64,000 nt of DNA from Dama dama (taxonomy: Eukaryota; Chordata; Mammalia; Artiodactyla; Cervidae), in assembly GCF_033118175.1 (NCBI RefSeq), contig NC_083691.1:61532001-61596000 (forward strand), given 5' to 3'. The position numbers and the translations under genes were made by a program. The notes under the pieces are model-generated. The model saw only the letters and a list, made by a program, of their open reading frames with translations. It was not told where the DNA came from and ran no database searches. Below are positions 23,407 to 34,974 of the stretch, one piece after another. Position 1 is the first letter of the stretch, and the number at the start of each line of letters is the position of its first letter.

Positions 23407-23512
23407 TTCAGTTCAGTTCAGTTGCTCAGTTGTGTCCAATGCTTTGTGACCCCATGGACTGCAGCACGCCAGGCTTCCCTGTCCATCACCAACTCCTGGA
23501 GCTTGCTCAAAC
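23407..23512 (-). mobile_element. BovB 3' terminal fragment
   Basis: 'ttcagttcagttcagttgct' to 'ctcctggagcttgctcaaac' is the last ~105 bp of BovB, reversed. Confidence 0.85.
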
Positions 23513-23514
23513 AT

Positions 23515-24669
23515 GACTGCTCTTATCTCAACTAGGCTTTAGCATCCTTGGAAATAACTTGCTTATGGTAGTGAAACTTGTAACTGGTTAGTGCCTCTTA
23601 ATTGCACCCATTACTCAGATACAGAATGACTCTTGCCACTGGGCAAGGAAATCAGGAAATTGACTGCCTCTGGCCCTGCCAGGGCAATGAGTATATTCTC
23701 AAAGTTCACCAGCTAAGAAAAGCTGTGGTGTGTTTGCTCATTGTAATTTTTCTTTCTGAATCTTCAAGGATGAGGAAAGGAGTCAGGAACTTGAATAAGC
23801 AAATTCTGGGGTTTTGAGTCAGATCTATAATGGGGAAATATTAAAATATTTTCATCTGGATTAATGCCCTGCTGGTAATATCTCTCTGTAACCATCCAGT
23901 GATAAAGTCCAAATGGAATAATAGTAATTAAAAAAAAAGTCCCAATCGAGCCTCCAAAGATTCTATCCTCACCAGAAGCTTGGCAGCATCATTCTGGGTG
24001 GTTTTGTGTCAGCCTCTTGAGAAGCAGTATGGCCTGGAAAAGTATACCTCTATAGCTTTCCTGTCCAAACTTGGATTCCAGGATGAAGATAGTTTGTGAT
24101 ATTTTTTTTTTGTACACGTGATTTGCATTTTCATCTTGTATTTTCCCTTTCTGAAACTTTAACTGATGTATCAACATGGCAGTAGATGAGTATTCTGAAA
24201 AGAGTTCTTTTGAGTGGAAGTGGTGCTAGAGGGGAAAAAAAAAATTGAAAAGATGTTGAAGCTGGCACAAATGGGCATTGTGGGGTCAAGGTTTACCATT
24301 TGGCAGAGTGTGTCTGCAGAAACCACTGGTAGAGAGGCTTCTCTGGCTCTAGAAGTTTCCATAGGATATCCTCCTTTGTCTACTATTGTGAGAGAACCTG
24401 GGGGTGGGGACCAAGACAGGGAGCATCCACCTTGATCTTTCAATCTTCTTTTATCAGGGGTTTACTAGATCCATCCTACTATAATGGAGGTCTTGCAAGT
24501 TTCTGTGGTTTGAAACAACCTTCCTTGTTATTAGTGGTGGCATCTGGGATGCATAAGAAATGATGTTACCCAGATTGAGATTCATGTTAGTAGTCAGGGG
24601 AGAAAGGGACCTGGTGCTAGAATCAGTATGGAATTTGGAGCCAATTATTTTGGCTAATTATCTTTTATT
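23515..24669. other. Single-copy DNA, no gene seen
   Basis: No supported feature in about 1.1 kb. Confidence 0.5.
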
Positions 24670-24680
24670 TGCTAGTGGAC

Positions 24681-24903
24681 GAACTTCCCAGTGGCTCTAG
24701 TGGTAAAGAACCTGCCTGCCAATGTAGGAGATATGAGAGATGTGGGTTTGATCCCTGGGTTGGGAAGATTCCCTGGAGGAGAGCATGGCAACACATTCCA
24801 GCATTTTTGCCTGGAGAATCCCATGGATAGAGGAGCCTGGCAGGCTACAGTCTCTAGGATCCCAAAGAGTCAGATACAACTGAAGCAACTTAACACACAC
24901 ACA
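24681..24903 (+). mobile_element. Bov-tA SINE
   Basis: Head 'gtggctctagtggtaaagaa', tail 'agagtcagatacaactga', then a short CA-rich end. An 11-bp target-site duplication with one mismatch flanks it ('tgctagtggac' 24670-24680; 'tgctaatggac' 24904-24914). Confidence 0.88.
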
Positions 24904-24914
24904 TGCTAATGGAC

Positions 24915-27430
24915 AGAACATTTGGCCCTCTCTGATTGAGATGAGGCAGTAATTTCTGGTAGGTTCTGATACTACTACTAGGAAGAGAAGGTGTGGTAAT
25001 GCTTGTGTAGGAGAAACTGGGGACTAGAAATAAGAATGAACTCCCATTTGAAATGTGCCTAGATACTTTTCAGAGGAAATGAATGTTTTAAAGCTGGAAA
25101 TTGTAGCACAGACTGTTATTCAATGTCTTGGTATCATAGTCTTAAAAATAAGCATAGACATATATATCTTTCCTATACAAATGTTTTCTCAAATAAAAGA
25201 TAGTAGTAGGAGAGTGGATGAAATCGGTATTTATTTTTCCTACTGGTAAAAAATTAAAACATGCTGATAAAAAATTTAAAAAACAAATAAATAAACTAGG
25301 CTTGCAGGTAAGGACTTATTTCCAAGGCTATCCTAAGAAAACCTTTTTTAAAGGGGGGTGGGACTAGGATAGAGGGTCATAGCATCCAGACACAAGAAGA
25401 ACAGTAAATCCGAGAGCAGTTTCCTCTTAATTGTGCCCCGTGTCTTTGGCCTTGAAGGGCAGAGACTCAGAATTGGTCCAGTGTGATGCTTCATCAGTCA
25501 TAAAGATTTAATTACAATCCTTATTTGACTAGGATTGTAACAGGAGGCCCGGTTAGTATTTTCTGGGATTTTCTCTCATCACCCCTCATTTTCTCCCCTT
25601 CCCGCCCACCTTCCTTGACAGCCCCCTCCCCGCCATTAAAAGGATGACCAGTTTTGAATTACGGTAATAGCTGCACTCTTGGTTTAGGACTAACCTCCCT
25701 GAAATTTTCAGGACCACTAATTTGTGGTTACTCCAGTGCTAGAATGAACTTGGTGCTCTGGCCTTTAGACTGGCAATGCAGTAAAAGTTTAAAGCGAAGA
25801 CTGCCTCAGAGCCAACAGAAGAGAAGAGCTGGAAACCTAAAGGTTATCCTGAAATGCACTTTACTGTTATCTATGAGAACAAATGAGTTAAAAAAATTTC
25901 AAATACCAGAATACCCTACAGGGAGGAGATATAACTATTAAAGGGCTGTTATAGCTGCAATAAATGTAGGAACAATAAAAATAAATTGATGAAGTAAATG
26001 TCAGCGCTGTTCCCCTGAGCTGCCCCCACACCTTTGTCCAAAAGTAGAACATCTCCAATTACAGAGGGTGGAAACAGCCTTCAATGACAATATGACAAGG
26101 ACAGAACACACAACGCTGGCACAGAGAACACAATTATGCACAGCCTTGAAAAATTGTATCATAGCACAATGCATGGAAGAAATCAATTAATGATGCAGGC
26201 TTCCACTGCTGTCTAATAATCCTAGAAAGGAAAGGAGGGGGAAAAAAAACCCGAACACCCAGTGCATCAAAAAGGTGACCTGTAAGTGGAAGTCTACATA
26301 ATACCAGAGGTCAGTCTTCAGAGTTTATAGCGTCTGAAATACTCTTTTTTTTTTTTCTTCTCATTTTTTTTCCTCTGAGGGAAAAAAAAAATCTAACAGT
26401 CTTAAGGAGGCATTTAAGTAAAAGTCACTTCTTCTCTGGTTAAATAGGCTTGCAAAAGAGAGTTCTTTGGTGAAAGGGCAGAGATGAGCAAAGCGTGTGG
26501 CTGTCTTTGCGAGTCCACCAGCTGAAAGGGAAAAGGCAAAAGTTAGGCATAAACACGGTGGAAGGTAGAAGGTGATTTATCTTGTGCAATTTACAACAGG
26601 TGCTAAACATTACGAAAACCAGAGCTATTAAGCAATCAAATTAAGCTATAATTATAACCGAAGAAAACTGTACAGGAATTCTAATTAATTCAAATCTGAA
26701 CATGTCCAAGAGGAATGCTCCAGCAACCCCACTTCTGAATAAAACAAAACAAAAATAACCCTTGGATAATGCCTTCAGATTGCACAGGAAATTAAGAAAT
26801 ACTTCTCAGCCGGAGTATTCCAGGCATTCCTTATTAAATGGTGAGAGAAATTACCTGCAATGTCTGAGCACTTGGCTTTTCAGGTATGGACCATATAAAG
26901 CATGTAGTTGGGGGGCCCTTCACTTGGCAAGATTCATCAGTGGAGTGGACCAAGGGATTCCACCTTCGTGTAAGCACTTCAGTGGGTCTGAAGGTGTGGC
27001 TCCTTCTTCTCTCCTTTGCAGGTTTCTCCTAGGGCATGTGAGGCTTTTAAAGAGCTCTTCACACTCCCCATATATATTTATATATATATATATTTTGGTG
27101 TGTGTCTTTTGGACCAATTCCATTTTCTTTTTAGCCACTCCTCTTCCAGTTCTTAATCCCAGTCTTTCCATCTGACTTGAGCTTTCTGCTGTTCTTCCAT
27201 CTCAGGGAACCCTGGGATGTCAGAAGACCAAGGCAGGATTTTCTGTTGGGTATACCTGAATCACGCAAGTGGTGTCCCATTACCACAGAGTTATGGGAAG
27301 AAGTGGATGTTTCGCTATTAGAGTAAGATTTCCAACCCCAAAACTGAACCATTTGATTAGGGTACCTGTTTTCCCTAAATCACAATTCTTTCATTTAACA
27401 ACTTAAGAACAGGAACAGCAAAAACAACAG
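24915..27430. other. Single-copy DNA with candidate conserved non-coding blocks
   Basis: No coding region is supported. Two AT-rich, repeat-free blocks at about 25900-26230 and 26560-26720 contain many TAATTA-like homeodomain-type words ('aattctaattaattcaaatc') and read like vertebrate conserved non-coding elements. There are A/T runs at 26340-26390 and a (TA)n patch at about 27070-27095. Confidence 0.4.
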
Positions 27431-27435
27431 CACTG

Positions 27436-27585
27436 ACAGCTAACATTTATCAGAAGCTTATTATGTATTAGATACTTTACTGAATTCTTTACCTGGATTA
27501 TCTCAATTAATTCTTTCAGTCACTCTATGAAAGAGGGACTCTTATAGTACCCATTTTATGGAAGAAGGATCGAGGCCCACTGTTG
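27436..27585 (-). repeat. MIR SINE
   Basis: Reverse-complement MIR: 'cagctaacatttatcagaag', 'ttacctggattatctcaatt', 'gtacccattttatggaagaa'. Confidence 0.75.
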
Positions 27586-27589
27586 ACTG

Positions 27590-28130
27590 TTAAATCAGTT
27601 GATAAACAAAGACCCCTTTTGTGTTATTCACATGATGCTCTTGCATTTCTAAATAATTTAATGTAAACTCTCTTTGCTTTTATTCTCTCTGGTTAAACTG
27701 GTGGGGAGTGTGGTTGGAAGGAGAGTGATTTTGTCAGGATGGGTTCGACTTCTGGACTGACGGAAGTGTGGCTCCTGTTGAGCACAGTTTTGCCCGCCAT
27801 TTTGAATATTTACCTCTGGACACACCCTTGACTTTTGCTCTGTTTGCTTCCATTCATATTACACAATGGTTCTTGTGGGCAGAGATGCGTGAAGAAGCAC
27901 TGATTCTGTGCGTATTTGAATTCATAGCTCTTTTTTAACCATCCCTGGAGTTTTTGTTCTAATAGGAATCTCATGCTGACTTTTGGTTATGTTGATAATG
28001 GGCATGTAATGCTACTTTCCTTCTGTGGTGTGGGTCCCTAGAGCCTTCCTCCAAGGCTACATGGCCTTGATTTAGGGGGAAGTGGAGAGTCAGTAGCTTC
28101 CTAGTTTGGTAAGAATAGGCCACAAGTGTT
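27590..28130. other. Single-copy DNA, no gene seen
   Basis: No supported feature. Confidence 0.5.
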
Positions 28131-28179
28131 TGCTGGAAGCAATTCTAATAATAGCACTCTGGAGAAATTCTAATTCTCC

Positions 28180-28285
28180 TGGATAGGTGAGGAAACCAAG
28201 AATTAGAGAGTTAGAAATTGGACCAAGGTCACATTGCCAGTTATGTGGTAGATCCAAGAAAGGAGCTAGAGTGTAAATGCTCCTC
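28180..28285 (-). repeat. MIR SINE remnant
   Basis: Reverse-complement MIR: 'aggtgaggaaaccaagaatt', 'accaaggtcacattgccagt'. Confidence 0.65.
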
Positions 28286-28685
28286 CATGTGTCCACCTCT
28301 GCATGTTCATGGCACCACTCCCACAGAGTCCCTCCTCTGCCCCTGTAGCACCCTGCAGGAGACACAGAACTCCATGCGGCTACTCTTTCTTTCTCTCTTG
28401 CTTTCTAGGTCATCCGTTCAACTTGGGAGTGAGGGAAGTACAGAAACTGCCCGAAGACTCACTGCAGGGAGGGTTATGCCAACAAAAATGGCGTTTGTGC
28501 AGGGTATCTGAGAGTGAGGCCCTCTAGCCTGGAGCCTCCTAAAGAGTAAGTTTAAGGATTCACCAGTCTAGCAGAGGACTTGACACAGTAGCTCCTCAGG
28601 AGAAGGAAGCTGACATTATTATTATAGCTGAGAGATGTGAAGATGTTGTCATGGGAATATATACTAGCTGGCCAAAAGCTACACT
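28286..28685. other. Single-copy spacer
   Basis: Open frames are present on the plus strand at 28218-28527 in overlapping frames, without any family signal or splice structure. I do not call them genes. Confidence 0.45.
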
Positions 28686-28689
28686 ACAC

Positions 28690-28955
28690 GTACATTTAAA
28701 AAGTACTTATTATGTCACCTTCCTGAAGTACTTAGTATGTACCAAGGCCATTGCATATATGCAATTAGATTCTCATGACAAACCACTAAGGTTGGTACAA
28801 CTGCTGTCCCCAACCCAAGTCTGAAGAAATTGGATCTTAGAGACTAAGTCAGACTTTTGTAAGATCTCACAGCTAGTGAAGGGCAGAACCGGGATTCTAA
28901 TCCAGGCAAGTGGACACAGGAGTCCAGCTCCTAAGCAACTAGCTATGCCCATCAC
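28690..28955 (-). repeat. MIR SINE, nearly complete
   Basis: Reverse-complement MIR: 'gtacttagtatgtaccaagg', 'aagatctcacagctagtgaa', 'aaccgggattctaatccagg'. Core and both ends are visible. Confidence 0.8.
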
Positions 28956-29820
28956 AGACTCATAGTGCAAGAGGGGGTTCCAAAGGCAAAATGTGAAGAG
29001 CTTAGTGAGGAAGGGCTGTGGACCTGGGGTGGGGGTGGTTAGGAAGATAATCTTTTCAGCTGGAATGTCACAGATAAATGGGATTTGGGAAGGCAGTGGA
29101 TGATGGAGGATGAGAGAGATGCATAGGCCTCACCAAAGGTGGGAGCAGAGGGCAGCCCAGCCAGGGGGCCTGGAGCAGAAGTGCTCACAGGGAGAGAGCC
29201 CCTGATTTCCTTTCACCTCTCTTCCCTCTCAGGGTTCTGCCGGGACCACTTTACAGATGGCCTCAGCTTTGGGCAGACCCCCCTTACCCTGAATGTAACC
29301 TTGCTCCTGATGTACTCTCCTGAGCTTGCTTCTCCTGTGGGGGCAGCAGGTGCCCTTGGGACCACCCACCCAGGGAATGACTGGCTGTGGGCTTCATGGT
29401 CTGAGGTATAATCCCTGCTTTGTGTGCTTTGAGAGACGCGTGCTAAGGCCTGCAGTGGCCAAGCTCTGTTTGTTGGTCTGGCCTCCTGGGGATTTTCCCA
29501 GCCTCACCTCAGCCCCCTGCAATCCTGTCCTCCCCTATGAGGAGCTTCTGGAGTTGAGGAGGCCCTGGCAGTCCTTATGTCTGCACTCTGCTTCTGGGTT
29601 TTGAAATCCTCCCCAGTTTTTGAGTAATGAGCACTCCTCCCGCCTGTGGCTGAGGCTAATTTTGACCTCATGCAGTGAGATCTGCTTTTAAAGTGCCCTG
29701 GAGGGGTGTGGCTGGAGCCCTGGATGGGCAAACCAGGATGGCTGCCACCCAGGTGCCCTGTGTCCTGCTTGCTCTGTAAAGTTGGACCAGGAGTCCTGTC
29801 TGGGATCTGTGTGTGGTGGT
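28956..29820. other. Single-copy DNA, no gene seen
   Basis: Moderately GC-rich with chance open frames; no supported gene. Confidence 0.45.
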
Positions 29821-29821
29821 G

Positions 29822-30015
29822 ATGAGCTCTGGCTATGGGATCTGACTGGAGCTAAATTCTACATCTCCTACCACCAATAGAATGGCCCTGGACAAGTCCC
29901 TTAACACTGCTCTCTGCAGCGTCCTCATTGCCCCTCTCTCAGAGCAGTGGAAACTTACATGGAAAATACTTAGAAGGGCATGAGGCATATAATAGCTGCT
30001 CAGTGAAAGTTAGCT
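29822..30015 (+). repeat. MIR SINE
   Basis: 'gaatggccctggacaagtcc' and 'gcatataatagctgctcag' follow MIR core and 3' order. Confidence 0.6.
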
Positions 30016-30039
30016 GTATTTTTGTACTGAGTTCCTAGA

Positions 30040-30155
30040 AGCTCATCACATCTGCCCACTTTGCTGATGAGACGCCTGAGGCCCACACAGGTTGTTTTCC
30101 TGCCTAAGACCACCTACCTGGTATAAGAGCTAGGGTGTTGCTCCAGCATACTGGC
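30040..30155 (-). repeat. MIR SINE remnant
   Basis: Reverse-complement MIR: 'ttgctgatgagacgcctgag', 'ctaagaccacctacctggta'. Confidence 0.5.
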
Positions 30156-30159
30156 CTCC

Positions 30160-31335
30160 TAAGCCAGGGCTTTTCCCCACTTAGCATTAAGTCCCGGGGT
30201 TTGGTCCGTTTCTTGAAGGAGGACACAAGATCCTATTCATCTTGTTCCAAATAGATTTTTGGACCCCAACCTGGACCCATTAAAACATAATTTCTAGAGT
30301 GGTGCATGAAAATCTGTAATTTAGCCAAGACCATGCCCTTCCCATCTACACTTTCCAGTTGATTCTTCGGTACTCTGAAACTTCAGAACTGTTGGCTTAG
30401 TTTTGTGTGAATTGGTAAAAATACAGAAGGATCAATCCCCACAAAGTCTCCACGTTCTTCGGCCAGCCCGGGTTTGTGGCCTGCCTGCTATGTGCCTTTC
30501 ACGCATGTCCTCAGGGACCTTGCAGATCTGTTGCTCAGCATTTGGGAGGATGGGGTGCTGGTGAGGAAAGGGGAAGGTGAGAGGGGGTTCACATGTTTAA
30601 GGGGAGGCAGAGATGACTGGTGACACTGATGTTCAGAGAGGGCAAAGGCCGGTGAGTGGGCAGTCAGGAGGGGCTCAAGTGAGGAGCTTTGAGAAGCAGA
30701 GGAGAGAACCAGGGGCAGCTCTACCCAGTCTACCCTCGGGGAGTAGAGCTGCAGGGAACAGGCATCACTGGGGGCAGCTGTGAGGTGTGGGGTCCGGATG
30801 GCCCGACTTCCAGCTACCAAGACACCCACCCCCTTCTTTTGATACCATCAGGCTGCTCTTTTATGATGGACAAACAGTCTCTCCCCCAAAGCCACTGTCG
30901 ACTTGATGTTTATCTTTTTGTATGACTGTGGGGGAGCTGTTTGCCCTTTGATAACTTTGCTCCTACAACCCCCTCAGGGACAGTAGAGGCCCGTGTGGAC
31001 ACGGTGTGGCCCCAGGAGGCATGGGAGCAGCAGGCGGGAGGGGCAGGAGGGAGATGATCTGGCAGGGAGGGGTGCCACCCCTGTGGTGCTGGGCAGAGCA
31101 CCAGCTCCTTGTTTCCCATCTGCTCCCTGGTTACCCCCTGTCTGTTCCCTGGTTATACCAAATTTGGGGTGGCAGTGAAAATGCCTCCCTGAGCCCTTTA
31201 AAGCCAGAGGTCAGGGTGTGTGTGAGGACGAAGGCCAAGCAGCTAACTGCCATCTCAGCTGTCTCCCATTGAGCAGAGGCTCCAGCCACACTCTGGATGG
31301 ATGGGAGAGGGCACATGGGATAACTACTGATATTT
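30160..31335. other. Single-copy DNA, no gene seen
   Basis: Moderately GC-rich; several overlapping chance open frames; no recognisable domain. Confidence 0.45.
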
Positions 31336-31339
31336 CCAA

Positions 31340-31520
31340 ATGCTGACCATTGACCATTCACTGTGATAAGCCCTTTATATGGAGTAGCCCGTCAGGATGG
31401 GTACCAATATCACCATTTTCCAGGTGAGAAAAATTGAGGCCCAGAAGGAATAAGTTAGTCACTCAAAGCTGCACTGGTAAGTAGTAAATTGAAATTGGAA
31501 CTGAGGCAGCCTGGTTCCAG
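31340..31520 (-). repeat. MIR SINE
   Basis: Reverse-complement MIR: 'actgtgataagccctttata', 'caccattttccaggtgagaa', 'ttgaggcccagaaggaataa'. Confidence 0.7.
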
Positions 31521-32058
31521 AGGTTACACTCAAAGCCACGCCACAGAATACCTGCCTTATTCACTCAGGAGGAAGAGGGGCTCTGCATGTATGTTACTAG
31601 AGAGGGGCTCAGGAGGAAGAGGGGTTAGAGAAACAGCTGATGTGCTTGGCTCTCTTGTGTTTCAGGATGCTAAAGTCAGCATTGTTTGTGCTGGGCAGAC
31701 TGGTAGCTCCTGGAAGGCAAGGTTGGAGCAGGTTGAGTTGCTCTGCCAAGGCCCCAGCACCTCTGACTTGTGCGTGATGCTGCTGGTCAAGATGGGTCAA
31801 ATGGTCAAGTGCAGTTGCTGTTGCCCTGCTCAGCATTGATGGAGAACCACCTTTTTCATTACTAGCAAGATCTCCCCGTTCCATCGTATTTTTGTCTGCT
31901 AGGTTTAGCATTCATCAGTGGTCATTGCCTGTCCTAGTTACTACAGTATATTTGCTTGATGGTGATTTTCTATTTCTTTAATTTCTTCCACATTTATTAA
32001 TTGAAATTCTGTTGTAAGATATAGATGCCCCTTCTCTCTCATCTGTTTATTTATTTAT
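31521..32058. other. Single-copy spacer
   Basis: Nothing recognised apart from a (TTTA)n patch at 32046-32060. Confidence 0.5.
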
Positions 32059-32068
32059 TTGTATCAGC

Positions 32069-32288
32069 TTGTGAAAAGTAAAAGTGTTAGTCACTCAGTC
32101 AAGTCTGACTCTTTGCAATTTGATGAACTGTAGCCTGCCAGACTTCTCTGTCCATGGAATTCTCCAGGCAAGAATATTGGAGTGGTTGCTATTCCCTTCT
32201 CCAGGGGATCTTCCCAACTCAGGGCTTGAACCGGGGTCTCCTGTGTTGTAAGCAGATTCTTTACTGTCTAAGCCACCAGGAAAGCCCC
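32069..32288 (-). mobile_element. Bov-tA SINE
   Basis: BovB-like tail at left ('gttagtcactcagtcaagtc'), tRNA-like head at right ('actgtctaagccaccaggaa'). A 10-bp direct repeat 'ttgtatcagc' flanks it (32059-32068 and 32289-32298). Confidence 0.9.
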
Positions 32289-32300
32289 TTGTATCAGCAT

Positions 32301-32787
32301 TTTTGTTGTTCAGTTGCTCAGTCACGTCCGACTCTTTGCAACCCCATAGACTGCCACATGTCAGGCTTCCCTGTTCATCACCAATTCCCGGAGCTTGCTC
32401 AAACTCATGTCATGGAGTTTAGGTGTGATGCCATCCAACCATCTCATCCTCTGTTGTCCCCTTCTCCTCCTGCCTTCAATCTTTCCTGGAAGCAGGGTCT
32501 TTTCCAATGAGTCAGTTCTTTGCATCATGTGGCCAAAGTATTGGAGCTTCAGCGTTAGCATCAGTCCTTCCAATGAATATTCAGGGTTGATTTCCTTTAG
32601 GATTGACTAGTTTGATCTCTTTACAATCCAAGGGACTCTCAAGAGTCTTCTCTAGCACCACAGTTTGAAAGCATCAATTCTTCAGAACTCAGCTTTCTTT
32701 ATGGTCCAATTCTCACATCCGTACATGACTACTGGAAAACCATAGCTTTGACCATATGGATCTTTGTCAGCATATCAGCATGGACCC
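32301..32787 (-). mobile_element. BovB 3' fragment
   Basis: The BovB 3' end is at left ('ttgttgttcagttgctcagt'), running into the C-terminal coding region and truncated near 32770. The 10-mer 'gtatcagcat' occurs at 32291-32300 and again at 32788-32797, matching a target-site duplication shared with the neighbouring Bov-tA target. Confidence 0.85.
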
Positions 32788-32879
32788 GTATCAGCATAGA
32801 CCATGGCTGTTTATTATATTGAACCTGTAAGTCACCTTTAAATTCCATTGCCATGTTTGTGAGTTGAAATGGAGCCTTG

Positions 32880-33720
32880 CTCCATTTCTTGCCTGGATCA
32901 TGGCATTTGCCTTCTAACTGGTCTCGTGGCCTCCAACCTCCTTCCTTTCAAGCCAAACTTTACATGTCCACCTGAGGTCATGTAATGTCAGTCTGACTAT
33001 GTCACAACTCTTCAGCTGCTTTCTTTTGCTCATAAATTCCTCTGAATGGTGATATGACAACTAAAATTCATGAGTATTTACTAAATGATTTGCATGCATG
33101 TTCTCACTGAATCCTCATGATACTTGGACAGATTGAGTAATATGAGCCTCAACAGCATTCCTCTAGTTCAGATGAAGAAACTGAGGCACAGAAGGATTAG
33201 GCAACCTCCCCAGGGCTGCTGAGCTGTTATGTGTTGAGCTCATACGCTCAGCCACTAGACTTACCACCTGCTACACAGGCCCTTAATGATCTGACCTTGG
33301 CTACTTCTGTAGCCGCATTTTCACCAGCCCTGGCATTCACTGCACTTTCCATAAATAGTACTTGTTATGGAAGTAGGCTTTCTCATCCAGTGTTGCTGAG
33401 GATCCAGTTGACATTTTGGCTGCAGTGATGGTAGGGACATTGTTAGCAGCAGAAGGAATAGTTTTCTAAGAAGTGTAAACAGTGGCCAATGGTCCTATGA
33501 GTCTAAGCCCTTGTGAGTTTCTCACCTACCTGCCCACACCAGACTGTCTTCCAGGACTTTATTGCCATTTCTCTCTCTCCTTTACCACTCAGGACAAGGT
33601 AAACCTTGCCTGCAGCATTCTTCCTGGGCATTCAGTCTGCCATGGTGCCTTTTTCATCAGATTCCTTCATTAGGCCCCTAACATGTCAATTCTACTTGAG
33701 GTCTTCAGAATGTTCTGTAA
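32880..33720 (+). repeat. L2 LINE, interrupted by an MIR
   Basis: L2 pieces are 32880-33050 ('cttctaactggtctcgtggc'), 33278-33390 ('ggcccttaatgatctgacct') and a weaker part to about 33720. An MIR lies between the first two pieces. Confidence 0.6.
33058..33248 (-). repeat. MIR SINE inside L2
   Basis: Reverse-complement MIR: 'atgagtatttactaaatgat', 'tcactgaatcctcatgatac', 'gaagaaactgaggcacagaa'. Confidence 0.8.
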
Positions 33721-34600
33721 GAACTCTGGTCAAGGACCATATATTTTAATTCCACCCCCTGGAAAGTTGCCATCTGTATAATATGTGTTCAATTTGAGGA
33801 TTCCCTGATTGATAACTAGATATAAGACACAAAGAGTTATAACTCTAATGCAAGTGAACGTGGGCCCTGTACTCATTATCTAAAACCCTTTGGGTCATGT
33901 GAGTTTTGGAATACAGAATTTTTCTGATTTTAGCAAGATATTATGGTGTGTATCTAATATAATTAATAATACCCCTTATGGTATCTGGGAATTATTCCAT
34001 AGTCAAAGATATTAATATTTTTCTAATGAGATATATGAAAATTCTAGGGGAGGTAAATAAAAATTTTAGATAGCCTCATAGCAAGACTTATCATCACATA
34101 AGTTCCAATTTTTTTCATTTTCAGAGTCTTTTCTATTTTGGAATTGTGGATAAGGAATTGTACACTGGCATTAAGGTATTAATAGATGGTGTAATGAGGC
34201 ACTAACATTTTATCCTGGGAGCTGAGATGAAAGACCTCCAGGGATGAGAATGCCAAGGCCACTGCCAGCTGTGGTTAGGGGAGTCCTTTGGCCTCTTGCC
34301 TAGTTGAGAATTGAGCCCAATGCCAGGATGAAGAGGCCAGTGAGGAGCAATGACAGTTGTCTAGGAGAGGTCACTGACATGGGTGCTGGTAACAGGATGG
34401 AGAAACCAGACTGTGTGACATGTTACAAAGAAATGAGCTGCAGAGCTAGAGGGGGTAGTTGGTCAATCAGATGTTCCCAGGCTTTGTGCTCTGCAGTTTG
34501 GGAGGGTGTTGATGTATTAAACATCATGAGAGTAGAGGTGAAATGGGTTGAGGAGAAGGTGGATGCATTTGAGCATTTGGAGTGTACTTTAACCCATTGG
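33721..34600. other. Single-copy or unclassified old repeat DNA
   Basis: AT-rich at 33830-34190 with no family I can name. No supported gene. Confidence 0.4.
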
Positions 34601-34624
34601 GTGGAAATAAATTTTGAGAATAAA

Positions 34625-34745
34625 AGGGAATGGGAGGGGAGTTTGGGGGAGACTGGGTAAATGTGTATGTATGGCTGAGTCCCTTTGCTGTTCACCTGAA
34701 ACTATCTTTACATTGTTTGTTAATCAGCTATCTTTGCTATTTGTG
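34625..34745 (+). mobile_element. Artiodactyl L1 3' end fragment
   Basis: 'atggctgagtccctttgctg' and 'aatcagctatctttgctat' correspond to the 3' untranslated region of older artiodactyl L1s. The tail seems to resume after the next SINE at 34958 ('ccaatacagaacaaaaagtt'). Confidence 0.6.
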
Positions 34746-34957
34746 TGTGTGCTCAGTCATGTCTGACTCTTTTGCGACCCTATGAACTGTAGCCCCCCAG
34801 GCTCCTCTGTCCATGGGATTTTCCAGGCAAGAATACTGGAGTGGGTTGCCATTTCCTGCTCCAGAGGATCTTCTGGACCCAGGGATTGAACCCGCATCTC
34901 TTGAGTCTCCTGCATTGGCAGACAGATTCTTTACCCGCTAAGCCATCTGGGAAGCCC
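34746..34957 (-). mobile_element. Bov-tA SINE
   Basis: Tail at left ('gctcagtcatgtctgactct'), head at right ('ttacccgctaagccatctgg'). It interrupts an L1 3' end. Confidence 0.88.
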
Positions 34958-34974
34958 AATACAGAACAAAAAGT

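Noticed and set aside
30488..31361. Cluster of overlapping open frames on both strands
   Set aside because: GC-richer single-copy DNA with no domain, no splice structure and no frame preference.
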